Assembly: GCF_900660645.1 (NCBI RefSeq)
Contig: NZ_LR215036.1
Span: forward strand, 62,001-126,000
Length of the DNA stretch: 64,000 nt
Direction: 5' to 3'
DNA from: Mycoplasmopsis citelli
GTDB taxonomy: Bacteria; Bacillota_I; Bacilli_A; Mycoplasmatales; Metamycoplasmataceae
In this document: piece by piece, positions 1-13,832 of the stretch
Numbering within the stretch: position 1 is the stretch's first letter
How the letters are laid out: every line of letters begins with the position of its first letter
The notes under the pieces: generated by a model
What the model was told of the DNA's origin: nothing
What the model saw: the letters and a program-made list of their open reading frames with translations, nothing else
Databases searched by the model: none
Position numbers and translations under genes: made by a program

Positions 1-340
1 AAGAGTTTGCATCCCCTTATCGTGCTTTAAAGCATACTCATGTGCACGCACGAATGATTTGAAGGAGACTTTGCATCATTATGCGTCATCTATTTTTTAG
101 GTTACTATTTTTTGCTTTTGAAATAACTAGATTGTTTAAGAGATTTATTTTTTCTTTCTAACAAATTACATTCAACTATCAGGTATTTATATGTGTTTTA
201 TCAACTAAAATTTTTGTATGCTGAATTAATTTTTTCACATTTAATTTCAAAATTAAAAATATTTTTGAACATTATCAGATTTAAAAGAGTAAATTTTACT
301 TTTATTGACATACTCTAAGGGAATATTTTAAAAATAGTGC
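1..340. other. Left-edge intergenic sequence
   Basis: No complete gene is visible. The first ~100 bases are clearly richer in G+C than the following ~240 bases, and one plus-strand frame stays open from base 3 to about 163 when TGA is read as Trp. This may be the 3' end of a gene cut by the window edge, for example a transposase, but I do not recognise the peptide. The remainder is AT-rich non-coding DNA leading to the promoter of the lipoprotein gene at 419. Confidence 0.35.
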
Positions 341-346
341 TATAAT
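341..346 (+). promoter_or_regulatory. -10 box for the lipoprotein gene at 419
   Basis: A perfect TATAAT lies 72 bases before the start codon. No good -35 box sits at the usual 17-base spacing. A TTGACA at 305-310 is 30 bases away, too far for a standard pair. A Shine-Dalgarno GGAG at 407-410 gives a normal leader for this gene. Confidence 0.55.
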
Positions 347-418
347 TTAAAGCATATAAAAATAACAAACTTACATATTTATATACAATAATATCATTTT
401 ATAATTTGGAGATTCAAC

Positions 419-2725
419 ATGAGATTAAAAAAGAGACTATTTGTATTGTCACTATCTTTAGGTGCAGCTCCTTTAATTGCAGCTGCATGTAATTCAGCAC
501 AATACACCGATTTTGAAGGACCAACCCCTCCATCTGGTAAACCTTTAGTAACCAAACCATCACCAACTCCACAAATGGTATCTTCAACAGTTAATTTAAA
601 TGGAGAAACTAATAAGCAAGTTAAAACACTTGCTGATGGCGATGAAGTGCAAGCAACTAACTTACTTGACGAAGAACAAAAAGCAGTTTTAAAAAGATTT
701 CAAAAATATGCAGGTTATGCTAGCGTTATCACTAATCCAAATAGTAATATTTTTGCATATTTAGAATTTTTAAGCGATTATTTATCAGTAACTGAAGATT
801 TAGAGACATACTTGTTAAATGTCCATACATTTATGGAATTTTGAACTTATGTAGCAGATTTATCAAAAAAACTTAATAATGTTGCTGTTTTAACTAAAGA
901 ACAATATCAATATTACGGACTTGATCGTTTTGTTGCTGAAGAAGCAAAATTAAATAAAGCACTTAAAGCAATTACAGGACTTGAAGAATTTGATTCTCCT
1001 GAAACATCAATTTTTGTTGTTGATTCAGAAAAATTAGCAAGCACAAAAGCAAAAGTTGAAGCTCTTAAAAAAGAATCGGAAGAATTTAAAAATCTTTCAG
1101 ATGATGCAAAATCATTAAAAACAGTAGCTGACGAAGAAGAAAAAAGCTTAGATACTAACGAAAAATTTACAGATAAATCAATTTTTATAATTAACTTAAT
1201 TGACCTAGCTCACCAGTACAATCAAGTTAGGGAACAAGCAGATTTTGAAGCTCAGCACAGTGAGTTAACCGATGATCAAAAAGGAAATATTATATCACTA
1301 AAATTCTATTTAGAATTAACTAAAAATGATCAAGATGGAACTAAAAAAGTCGCTTCACTTAGAAGCTTAATTGCAACAGTTATTAACAAAGATTCCGATA
1401 GAAATACTCAAAATTATTCAGTAGAACAAGAAAACAATGATATGAAAGCTGTTAGTGATTTTTACACCTTTATTAATTCTCAAGCTTCATCTATTAATGT
1501 GAAAACAACCGCTGAATATAATGCTACACAATTGGGTAAATTTTCTGAAAAATGAAATGCATATAAGGAAGCTCTTAAAAAAGTTTATGATTTAGTGTTC
1601 AATTATAACATTAATATTCTTTCGTCATCATATGAAAACAAAAAAACTGTATCGGATTTAACATCTGTAGTTTCAACACATATCAATAAATATGATAAAT
1701 ATAGATTTAATGATTTATTCGTTAATTTAGGAATGAAAGATCTTGCTAATAAAAAACACCAATTAGATGTTTACTATGATCAACTTAAAACCTTAACTTC
1801 TTCTACATCAGAAGCAGGAATATATGAATTATTAAGCTCTACAGCCGATTCTGAATATTATGGCGACAATGACGGTTTACAAAAAACAATGGCTTTCTTA
1901 ATTATTAGTAACCTTAAGAGATTTGACGAATTGTACCAAACATTTTCAAACACAGTTATGAAACTCGATACATTAAATACATTAGCTGAAAAACTTCTTC
2001 CTTTTGTAAGTGATCGCAACGGAGAAACAAACGCCGCTAAATTAAATGAAGAATTTGGTAAAAACTTTACTGTTGCTCCTTTTGATCAAACTAAATTAAC
2101 TAAAGATCTTAGCGATATTAAAACCTTGTATGCTAAATCGGAAGAATTATATAATCAGTTAAAAGCAGCTGATTCACTTGAAAAATTAACTGCTTTTGAA
2201 ACTAGCTTTAATGACGCAACCAATGGGTTTAACGCAACTAAAAAAGCATACGATGAAGCCTTAAAAGACTTGCAAGATTCACAACAAAACGCTAGAAAAC
2301 AAGTAGTAATTAATAATAAAAATACTTTTGAGCAACAGTCGGAAGAATTCCTTGATTTAGAAGCTGAAAATTCAGGAATTAGCGATCCTAAAGTTGTTAA
2401 AGCTCAAAAAGCAACCAATGTATTAAGATATGTTCTTAAAGCTTTATATGACAATAAAGATATCAATACAGATGATGATAGCAATAGAAAAGCTCAAGAA
2501 ACTCTTGCTAGAGCATACGTTAATGTTGTTGGGCCTGCACTTTCTACAGAATTACAACCTAAAGATAAATTAGGATATGATCTCCTTATTACTTTAAAAA
2601 CTGATATTGACCGAATTTGATTTTACTCAGAAACATTAAGAGTAAGATGAACTCAAGCTTACACTGCATATCAAAATGCTCTTAAAGCTTATAAAGACTC
2701 AGTGGCAGCAAATTCACAAAATTAG
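419..2725 (+). CDS. Large surface lipoprotein, 768 aa, function unknown
   Basis: The protein starts with a basic N-terminus, a hydrophobic stretch and a lipobox ending Ala-Ala-Ala-Cys near residue 24, so it should be exported, lipid-modified and anchored on the outer face of the membrane. The mature part is almost entirely charged, Lys/Glu/Asn-rich helix with coiled-coil character and no enzyme motif I recognise. The reading frame is continuous only when TGA is Trp (at about 842, 1553, 2618 and 2651). The ATG at 419 has a GGAG ribosome-binding site 8 bases upstream. A hairpin terminator follows the stop directly, so the gene is probably monocistronic. It could be an adhesin or antigen, but nothing in the sequence proves that. 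Confidence 0.85.
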
Positions 2726-2748
2726 TTTATTTTCACAAAATTCAAGCT

Positions 2749-2780
2749 AAAAAATCAGATTTATTCTGATTTTTTATTTA
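2749..2780 (+). terminator. Rho-independent terminator
   Basis: AAAAAATCAG pairs with CTGATTTTTT across a short loop and is followed by more T. It closes the lipoprotein gene that ends at 2725. Confidence 0.75.
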
Positions 2781-2811
2781 AACTTTTTAGTGGAAAATTT
2801 TAAATTTCTAG

Positions 2812-2817
2812 TATAAT
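2812..2817 (+). promoter_or_regulatory. -10 box of the tRNA-Cys/tRNA-Arg unit
   Basis: A perfect TATAAT lies 29 bases before the 5' end of tRNA-Cys. The next terminator is after tRNA-Arg, so both tRNAs are probably co-transcribed. Confidence 0.55.
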
Positions 2818-2846
2818 AATCTAGCAAGCAAAAAGTGGTTCTTTTT

Positions 2847-2921
2847 GGCACCATAGCCAAACGGCCAAGGCACGAGTCTGCAAAACTCTGATTACGGGTT
2901 CGAGTCCCGTTGGTGCCTCCA
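2847..2921 (+). tRNA. tRNA-Cys (GCA)
   Basis: A cloverleaf can be drawn: acceptor GGCACCA pairs with TGGTGCC, the T arm contains GGTTCGAGTCC, and the anticodon loop CTGCAAA gives anticodon GCA. The CCA end is encoded (2919-2921). It is 8 bases from the next tRNA. Confidence 0.95.
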
Positions 2922-2928
2922 TAGTTAT

Positions 2929-3005
2929 GCGTCCGTAGCTCAACTGGACAGAGTGTTAGGTTACGGCCCTAAAGGTTGCGGGTTCGACTCCTGCCGGGCG
3001 CGCCA
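2929..3005 (+). tRNA. tRNA-Arg (ACG)
   Basis: Acceptor GCGTCCG pairs with CGGGCGC (one G-U pair). The anticodon stem TTAGG/CCTAA holds the loop TTACGGC, giving anticodon ACG, which is expected to be edited to ICG to read CGN. CCA is encoded. Confidence 0.95.
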
Positions 3006-3028
3006 TATCATTTGAAAAAAATGAAATT

Positions 3029-3060
3029 AAAAAATCGCATTTTAATTAAGTGCGATTTTT
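3029..3060. terminator. Terminator between tRNA-Arg and the convergent pseudogene
   Basis: AAAAAATCGCA pairs with TGCGATTTTT across a loop of about 11 bases. A T-rich side on both strands means it could serve the tRNA unit and the convergent gene ending at 3068. Confidence 0.7.
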
Positions 3061-3067
3061 CTTTTAT

Positions 3068-3943
3068 TTATTTTATTACCCGACGATACACTAGTTTTGG
3101 AAGCGAATCTTGAGAGCTGGTTTTAATTCGTAATACCCGACGATAGATAAATCCAATAATTGGAGCTATTAAAAAGGCCATCAAAAATAAAATAAGGTTA
3201 AAAATAACTACTAAATAAGTGTTTTGTCCTTCATACCCTAACGGACGATAAAAGGATACTTGGGAATAAATTACAATTCCTCGATTTATCTCAGGCTCAT
3301 CAGCTTTACTAAAAGCTGCATAATATTTATATCCAATAAAATAAATAGCCATTGTAAAGAAATAATATAAAATCGGTAAAATAAATAATGCTCAAATGTG
3401 AATGGTATCAATTTTAAGCTCTTGACGTACTAAAGTAATTAGTACCATTCCTATTAGAGGAGTAACTGCATGATAAATAATTGATTTAATAATGTAAAAA
3501 ATACTTAATTTAGTAAATTGTTCTGGATTAACTGCAACACTTAGTCAATACATTGAAAAAGTTACTGTAATATATACAATAGCAGCAAAAAACATAATTT
3601 AAGCTTTTTTTGAATCTTTATAAAAGGGGTACACCGCCAATGAAATAGCTAAATAGCTATTAGTCATAAAGGTGAATCAATATGTTGATCCCCCTCAAAA
3701 GTCTTTAACTGCATTTGGATAAATTAAATTTTCTTGTTCAGGAGTTAAAATGTTATTATACCCATCTAAAACTTGTTTAACTTTAGAAAAAATTTCTAAA
3801 TTGGTAATTGAAACATAATGCCATTCAACCAAGGTTAAACTTAAAATAGTTAAAATCAGCATTACTCCAATGGTGTAAACAATCCAATCAAGCACATTAA
3901 ATTTTCGATATTTATTAATAATTTCTTCAACACTTTTATGCAT
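3068..3943 (-). pseudogene. Pr6Pr-like multi-span membrane protein split by an in-frame TAA
   Basis: Read on the minus strand from the ATG at 3943, the frame gives about 114 residues, then one TAA (3601-3599), then in the same frame another ~177 residues to the stop at 3068. The two halves together look like one protein with about six hydrophobic segments. The pattern FT..TN, then VTFS.YW, and later a YHAVTPL segment resembles Pr6Pr / FAR-17a-AIG1-like membrane proteins of unknown role. An ATG at 3595 could restart the second half. Several internal TGA codons read as Trp, so only the TAA is a true stop. An earlier TTG at 3976 lies inside a terminator hairpin and is unlikely to be the start. 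The family call is from memory of motifs. Confidence 0.65.
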
Positions 3944-3963
3944 AGTAATATAAAAATTATATA

Positions 3964-3985
3964 AAAAAACGCTCAAGCGTTTTTT
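3964..3985 (-). terminator. Terminator after tRNA-Leu
   Basis: AAAAAACGCT pairs with AGCGTTTTTT around a very small loop. On the minus strand it lies directly downstream of tRNA-Leu and ends in a T-tract. Confidence 0.7.
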
Positions 3986-4008
3986 AAATGATCAAGAATA
4001 TTTTGAAA

Positions 4009-4093
4009 TGGTGCCCAAGACAGGATTTGAACCTGCACGGATTGCTCCACTAGATCCTTAGTCTAGCGTGTCTGCCAATTTCACCACTCGGGC
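4009..4093 (-). tRNA. tRNA-Leu (AAG)
   Basis: Read on the minus strand, this is an 85-base long-variable-arm tRNA with acceptor GCCCGAG, a GGTTCAAATCC T arm and encoded CCA. The anticodon stem CTAGA/TCTAG encloses loop CTAAGGA, so the anticodon is AAG. Many bacteria have UAG at this position. A TATAAT on the minus strand (4113-4108) is a suitable -10 box. Confidence 0.9.
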
Positions 4094-4227
4094 GTTGTTG
4101 CTTACTAATTATATTACAAATTTGTCAAAGAACAATCAATTTCTTAAAATAATAATGATCCTGTAATTATTTAATATTTGCACTTTAAAAAAATCCAAAA
4201 AATATTTTCGAAAAAAATTTTTCTATG

Positions 4228-4233
4228 TATAAT
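4228..4233 (+). promoter_or_regulatory. -10 box of the rRNA operon
   Basis: A perfect TATAAT with TG directly 5' lies about 70 bases before 16S. A boxA-like GTTCTTTGAAAA begins near 4256, where antitermination sites usually lie in rRNA leaders, and is repeated before 23S (near 5941). Confidence 0.6.
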
Positions 4234-4263
4234 TAAAAAGCTACAATAGCAAAAAGTTCTTTG

Positions 4264-4278
4264 AAAACTAGATATATA
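4264..4278 (+). other. 16S processing stem, 5' arm
   Basis: AAAACTAGATATATA is perfectly complementary to TATATATCTAGTTTT at 5901-5915, downstream of 16S. The 15-bp helix would close around the 16S rRNA, as expected for an RNase III processing stem. Confidence 0.8.
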
Positions 4279-4297
4279 ACAATACATGACAGTCAAT

Positions 4298-5806
<1,509 letters not shown>

Positions 5807-5900
5807 ACGGAGTACATAAAAACATCTAAATTAGATGTTTAATTTACCTTAAAGACTATTTTAAAAATCAGTTATGTAGCTTGTTGAATAGTCCAAGTGA

Positions 5901-5963
5901 TATATATCTAGTTTTGAGAGAACTTTAATCTCTCAAATATGTTCTTTGAAAACTGAATAGTAA
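5901..5963 (+). other. 16S-23S spacer with processing arms
   Basis: The spacer (5807-6102) has no tRNA gene. Bases 5901-5915 are the 3' arm of the 16S stem. Bases 5948-5963 (GAAAACTGAATAGTAA) are the 5' arm of the 23S stem and pair perfectly with 9035-9050. A second boxA-like GTTCTTTGAAAA starts at 5941. Confidence 0.8.
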
Positions 5964-6102
5964 AGATATTTAATTAATATAACAACGACATCAAATAAAA
6001 CAATTAGTCAATTTGTTTTGTGATACCGAGTTATAAATTATTAGTAATAATAGTTTATTAAAATGTCTTTGAATACATCAACAATAGGAAAATACATAAC
6101 TT

Positions 6103-8992
<2,890 letters not shown>

Positions 8993-9034
8993 AAGATGTA
9001 TTCAAAACATTTTAATAAATTATTATTTTAGAAA

Positions 9035-9050
9035 TTACTATTCAGTTTTC
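9035..9050 (+). other. 23S processing stem, 3' arm
   Basis: TTACTATTCAGTTTTC is the exact reverse complement of 5948-5963. The 16-bp helix brackets 23S and should be the RNase III site that frees it. Confidence 0.8.
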
Positions 9051-9062
9051 AGAGAGCGTAGT

Positions 9063-9086
9063 AGTACCGCTAAGGTACTTTTTTTA
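9063..9086 (+). terminator. rRNA operon terminator
   Basis: AGTACC pairs with GGTACT across the loop GCTAA and is followed by seven T. It lies just after the 23S processing stem. Confidence 0.85.
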
Positions 9087-9331
9087 TGCTTTTGTAAGCT
9101 ATTTTCTAGCTCTTATTATCATATTTTTAATCAAAAACCAAGCAATTATAAAATTTTTTAATAATTAAAAAATATTTTATGAATTTTTAACCTAAAAAAC
9201 CAAAATTCCAAAAATCAAAATAATTAATAAGCACAATTTTAGTAGCTTTTAGAATTTTTTATTCATTTATTTAGTTTAAAAGCAATCTTTTTAATATTTT
9301 TTTGGCTTAAAAAACATCTTTGCTAATGCTT
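9087..9331. other. AT-rich spacer before the lipoprotein pair
   Basis: About 245 bases of nearly pure A+T with no open frame or RNA fold that I can support. Confidence 0.5.
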
Positions 9332-9337
9332 TATAAT
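9332..9337 (+). promoter_or_regulatory. -10 box giving a probably leaderless mRNA
   Basis: TATAAT ends 8 bases before the ATG at 9346. Transcription normally begins about 7 bases after the box, so the mRNA would start at or within 2 bases of the start codon. No Shine-Dalgarno sequence is present. Confidence 0.6.
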
Positions 9338-9345
9338 ATAAAACT

Positions 9346-11184
9346 ATGAAGATCAAACGAAATAAATTGTTAAAAAATTTATTGATTTTAAGTTCACCTG
9401 TTGCTTTAGTATCAACTTCAGCTTCATGTGAAAATATTAAATCCACCAACCCTGATATCCACCAACTAGAAAATAAAACTAATCAACAACCACCAAAAAA
9501 TTCTGAAGTTAATAATCCTTCAGGTACATCTTCATCATCTGAACCCAATAAAGAATCTTTATCGGGTCAAAATATAGATCCACAGCAAGATCCACAGCAA
9601 GATCCACAGCAAGATCCACAGCAAGATCCACAGCAATCAAAAGAAAATGAATCTTCTACTCAATCACCTGAAGGTAATGAAAACCCACAACCACAAATAG
9701 AAGATAATAAAAATACTGGTAGTTCACAACAAACTTCGAAAGAGACATCAGATGATCCAAAGCAAGAAGAAACTTCTGGAGAAAAATCAGAAAATAATCC
9801 TGATCAAGAAGATCAATCTGATAAGAGTGGTGAAGAAACTAAAAAACAAGATCAAAAAAATGAAATTACAAACAATTCAGATCAATCTGATCAAAGTAAT
9901 TTAGACACTATTACACAAAATTCAGAATCTCAAGATGAGAATAGTGATAAAGAAGAATCTGCTCATGTTTCTCCATCAGCTAAAGATAATCAACAGCAAA
10001 GTGGTATTTCTCAACAGGAATCAAGCACAGAACAGCACCAAACTGATAAAGATAATAATAAATCTAAAACAGAAACAGTAACTCTTGGAGAAAGTGAGCA
10101 AAAACAAAAGAAACAAGATGAATCAACTAAAGCTCCAAAACAGGAAGCTTCTGCTCAATCACATACACAAGATGATACTCAACAAACATCAAAAGATGGT
10201 CAAAGTGCTTCAACTAGACAACAAAGCATTCAAGCTCAAGACACCCCTCAAGCTTTGCCACAAAAAGGAGATTCTCAATCTAGCACTTTAGAACAAGAAC
10301 ATTCAGAAAATCAATTAGGAGATAATCAACATCAAACTAATGAAGTTGCTAAAGCACCATTAGAAACTCAAACAGATCAGCAAAATACCGAAGAAGAATC
10401 AACTAAAACTCAAGAAGGTAGTTCTAAACCTGAATCTGGTAAAACAATTGTTCAAAATTCATCAGATTCAGAAACACCATCTTCACAAAGTGGTGAGCAT
10501 CCAGATCAAACAACTTTAGTTTCTCAACCACAAAGTGAATCTGAAGGAAATTCTGAATCTCCAAGAGCAAAAACTTCAAATAGTGTAGAAAATAAATCAA
10601 CTTCTGTTACTGTTCAAAATGAAGATTCTTCAGCTCAAAGAACACCATTGACTCCTCCAAGTCAAGATCAACACACAGATTCTGAAGGAGATAGTCCTGC
10701 TTCAAAAACTCCAAAAACAAAATCTGCAGATACATCTGATAATTTAAACCAAACCCAAGAACAAAATTCCAATTATGAAGTTGCCTTAACAAGTAGTATA
10801 GAAGAACTAAAAAAATTCTTAGAAACAGAATACAATAATGTTAATAAACCTAAAAAAGGTAAAAAAGGAAAGAATAATCCTTCTAATTCTAAAAAACGTT
10901 TACCAATCGAAAAAGTTCAACATTACAAAGGGTTTAAAAACAAAAACGATGATTGAGGATTTGGATTTGCTGGCTATGGCTCAAACGGAAATAAAAATAA
11001 AATTTTCTTTCTAAAAAAAGAATATGCAGAAAAAATTCAATACGAAATGGACAAACAAACTGAATTAATTCCAGCGACATACGATTTAAGTAGCGGAATT
11101 TTAACTTTAACAGTTACTCTTAAAGAAGGAAAAAGTGAAACTTTAACTATTAATTTAAATCAAAGACCAAGTACTCCAAAATAA
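9346..11184 (+). CDS. Gln/Ser/Glu-rich low-complexity lipoprotein with a C-terminal domain, 612 aa
   Basis: A signal peptide ends in a Ser-Ala-Ser-Cys lipobox near residue 28. Residues ~30-475 are a disordered, strongly hydrophilic segment of Gln, Ser, Glu, Asp, Asn, Lys and Thr that includes five exact DPQQ repeats. The last ~135 residues form a folded-looking domain, including a TGA-coded Trp at 10954-10956 and the ending LTLTVTLKEGKSETLTINLN. That domain aligns by eye with the C-terminus of the exported protein at 34030-35019, which has the same order of motifs: LPI..VQ.YK, then F.L.KE, then GILTL and INLN. The design suggests a surface stalk holding a C-terminal head. The function is unknown. 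The gene has its own promoter and terminator. Confidence 0.85.
9577..9636 (+). repeat. Five tandem 12-bp repeats coding DPQQ
   Basis: The unit GATCCACAGCAA is repeated five times without a mismatch. Each unit codes Asp-Pro-Gln-Gln, so copy-number change by slippage would alter length but not frame. Confidence 0.95.
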
Positions 11185-11200
11185 TATTTAATAAAATTCA

Positions 11201-11229
11201 AAATCATCAAAATTATTGATGATTTTTTT
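11201..11229 (+). terminator. Terminator after the low-complexity lipoprotein
   Basis: AAATCATCAA pairs with TTGATGATTT around a five-base loop, followed by a T-run. Confidence 0.8.
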
Positions 11230-11328
11230 GTTTTAGTATTGCTTTATTATTACATTTTTATACTTTAATTTAGTTATATTAATTAATTTTTTTATTTAAC
11301 TATAATCAATAAAAATATAAAAAATCTG

Positions 11329-11334
11329 TATAAT
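11329..11334 (+). promoter_or_regulatory. -10 box of a second probably leaderless lipoprotein gene
   Basis: TATAAT, with TG directly 5', ends 10 bases before the ATG at 11345, and there is no Shine-Dalgarno site. The arrangement matches the gene at 9346. Confidence 0.6.
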
Positions 11335-11344
11335 ATTTAAATAT

Positions 11345-11929
11345 ATGAAAAAGAATGCATTATTTAAAAAATTACTTATTTTATTAACACCTCTTGGTGT
11401 TTTTGGAATGGCAGCATCATGCTCAAGTGGTTTAAGCTATGGATATGGAAGTTCTTTATCAGCTAAAGAAAATCAGCTAAATGAAGATGTAAAAGTTACT
11501 AGCGATAAAACTATTAAGGAAAGTCTTTCAGATTCAGAAGGTCCAAAAGAAGGAGAAGGAAATCCACCTGCAACAAATCCAGAAAATCCTACTCCTAAAC
11601 CTGATGAACAACCAACTCCAGCTCCTGAAAAATCTAATTTAAAATCTTTTTCAGGCATAATTAGTTTAATTCCTTCGACCCCTGCTCCTAAAAAAACAGC
11701 AGATAATTCAATTCCAAACTTTTCTGCAGCATATTTCCCAGGATTTGGAGCTATTCCTTCAAATTTTGATAAAGTTAAAGCTGAAATAGAAAAAAAAGAG
11801 AAAGAACAAAAAGAACTTGGAGACCCAAATTCTGTAGCTGGATTTGACCATCTATTCCCACAACTTCCTTGATCATCTTTTAATTTCGATGATTTTGATG
11901 CTACCTCAACTACTTCAGAAAAACAATAA
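11345..11929 (+). CDS. Small proline-rich lipoprotein, 194 aa
   Basis: The N-terminus has two Lys, a hydrophobic stretch and a lipobox ending Ala-Ser-Cys near residue 27, so it should be a membrane-anchored lipoprotein. Residues ~55-95 are Pro/Glu/Thr/Asn-rich and probably disordered. The C-terminal part has aromatic FPGFGAIPS-type sequence and a TGA-coded Trp (11870-11872) close to the end. I see no enzyme motif. The gene sits alone between a -10 box and a strong terminator. It is probably a surface antigen or linker-type lipoprotein, but this is inference from composition. Confidence 0.8.
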
Positions 11930-11975
11930 TTAATCTTTGTTTAAAGATTCTCAAAAATGTACATTTTTAAAATTT

Positions 11976-12013
11976 AAAAACAGAAAAATTTTTAAGAATT
12001 TTTCTGTTTTTTG
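11976..12013. terminator. Terminator between convergent genes
   Basis: AAAAACAGAAAAATT pairs with AATTTTTCTGTTTTT and is followed by T. It lies between the lipoprotein gene ending at 11929 and the minus-strand gene ending at 12030. Confidence 0.75.
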
Positions 12014-12029
12014 TATTTAAAATAAAAAG

Positions 12030-13289
12030 TTAATTTTTGAAAGGACTTTGGTTATTAATTAAACTTAAAAAGATTTTGCTTCAATATAAAAATGCAATAA
12101 CCATAGCACATGATTCTTCTTTGGTATTTTCAATTTGTAAATTCATTCAAAAAATATCTGGATTCATCGATTCGCTGTAGTTAAAAAGTGTTTTTTGTGA
12201 TGTTTTTTGAATATCGTTTAAAGTTAATAAATCAAAATCACTTAAATTATCAATATTATTAATATCAGAAGTAAATTGGAAATCATAATTAGGATAACTA
12301 ATTTCAAAATTTATTAGTGCCTTAGTATTATTGATATTTCCATTAATAATACATTGAGCAATAAAAGCACAATCATCAGTAAAATTTAAATAGTCAAATC
12401 AACAGTTTAAACCTAAATTAATAGTATTAAACTCATAAGCAAAAAGCTTCGAAAAAATTTCAGTTTCTTTAAAATTTGAAATAAAAGTAATAGTTTTAAA
12501 TTGACCAAAATGAACAAAAGAAGCAAATTTAAATGCATCATTAGTTTGTCAATTATTTCCAATAAAGCGTTTTAAAATTTTACAATATCCACGAACAAAT
12601 TTTTTAATATTTATTCCTTGAGTTGCAATTAAAAAGAGCGTTAAATCTGAAAAAGCAACAAATTTATCGTGAATATCATCAGCTGTAAAGAAAATATTTT
12701 TCTCATTTAATTGAGTATAAAAATCATTTAAAGATAATTTAAATTTTCCAATATAAAAAAGATTATTTTTAAGAATCTTTTCATCAATATTTTTACTTAA
12801 AAAGCTTCTTGTAATTTGAAAATAATTATTAATTTGATTGCTATTTCCAAAATAATCAGTAAAAATAAAAGCACTTTTATTATCTTTGAGACTCTGTAAA
12901 TACTTAAGTTTTTCAATTAGCAAGCTACCTACATCGCTAGAGTTAATAAAAATGCACTTAATTTTATATTCCTCATATGGATCAAAAGCACTTAAAACAA
13001 AATTTTTGATAGCTAAAAATTCTAGCTCTACTTGAGTATTTGTAAAAATAACCAAAGAGTTATATTCTTTGTTATAAAAATAATTAACCAATTTAATTAT
13101 TTTTTCTACTCCCGAAATATGAAAGTTTTCAGCAATATCTGAGAAAGATAAATACTCAGAATTTTCAAATTTTAACGAATTGATTTGTTTTAAAATTTTT
13201 TGATATAGTTCATTGTTAGCAAAATTAATACTTTCTTTATTTTTGCTTACAAAAGTAACATTAGAACGCCTAAGTTTAGGTATTTCCAT
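12030..13289 (-). CDS. Protein of unknown function, 419 aa
   Basis: The start ATG at 13289 lies inside the end of the upstream gene (14-base overlap), so the two are translationally linked. The frame continues through TGA codons to a TAA at 12030. The sequence is a soluble-looking mix of aromatic, Asn- and Lys-rich segments, without signal peptide, membrane span or coiled coil. An N-terminal half with alternating hydrophobic strands (NSLVIFTNTQVELEF, IKCIFINSSDVG, KSAFIFTDYFGNS) could be an alpha/beta fold, but I see no P-loop or other signature. I do not recognise the family. Overlap with the small putative OB-fold gene suggests a shared role. Confidence 0.75.
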
Positions 13290-13614
13290 TAATATCCTCT
13301 AAAGTATAATTTAATAAATTATCAAATCCATTTTTAGTTTCCTCCAAAGCAAAACTAAACGGATTAACACAATAATTAGGGTGATTCATTATAAATGAAC
13401 CAGTTCCATTTTTAGTTTTATGATTATAAAAAGTAATGTAAAAATTAATAAAATCATTTACCTTAAAGATATTTTTAATTTTTACATTTGGATGATTGGT
13501 AATTTGATCTGCTTTAATTGTGTAAATTTCACCTTTTGCAGTTGAAACTTTAATTATTAAATCAGTTACTTTAATAACTCGCCCTTTTCCAATTAAGTAA
13601 TTTCGTTTGTTCAT
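13276..13614 (-). CDS. Small protein of unknown function, possible OB-fold, 112 aa
   Basis: The N-terminal ~80 residues (GRVIKVTDLIIKVSTAKGE, then a YTIKAD turn and a NDFINFYITFYNH strand) read like a small beta-barrel of the OB/S1 type that binds nucleic acid, but no family signature proves this. No secretion signal is present. It is the first gene of a two-gene minus-strand unit. A TATAAT on the minus strand (13626-13621) ends 6 bases before the ATG and there is no Shine-Dalgarno site, so the transcript is probably leaderless. It overlaps the next gene by 14 bases. Confidence 0.75.
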   Translation of the reverse strand: MNKRNYLIGKGRVIKVTDLIIKVSTAKGEIYTIKADQITNHPNVKIKNIFKVNDFINFYITFYNHKTKNGTGSFIMNHPNYCVNPFSFALEETKNGFDNLLNYTLEDINGNT

Positions 13615-13620
13615 ATCTTA

Positions 13621-13626
13621 ATTATA
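13621..13626 (-). promoter_or_regulatory. -10 box of the two-gene minus-strand unit
   Basis: TATAAT on the minus strand ends 6 bases before the ATG at 13614, which leaves almost no untranslated leader. Confidence 0.6.
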
Positions 13627-13719
13627 TTTTGTTTTTCGGGAGCATTTTAAAATTCTTTTTAAGCATCTTTTTTGTTTATTGACATAAAAAATCTGCTTAA
13701 AAGTTAAAATTTTTCTCTA

Positions 13720-13725
13720 TATAAT
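13720..13725 (+). promoter_or_regulatory. -10 box for the coiled-coil gene at 13833
   Basis: A TATAAT lies 107 bases before the ATG. A TTGACA at 13679-13684 is too distant to be its -35. The gene itself has a strong Shine-Dalgarno site, AAGGAG at 13818-13823. Confidence 0.45.
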
Positions 13726-13832
13726 TAGGCACGAAAATTAAAAAATAATTTATAATTTACTTATACTTATTTAACCAATTTAACAAAAGATACACTACTA
13801 AACATTCAAGGAGTGTAAAGGAGATTTAATAT

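Noticed and set aside
305-346. TTGACA at 305 with TATAAT at 341 as a standard promoter pair (similarly 13679 and 13720)
   Set aside because: Spacing is 30 and 35 bases, far from the usual 16-18, so only the -10 boxes are kept.
8993-9062. A possible 5S rRNA after 23S
   Set aside because: Only ~70 bases lie before the terminator and half form the 23S processing stem; no 5S core is present.
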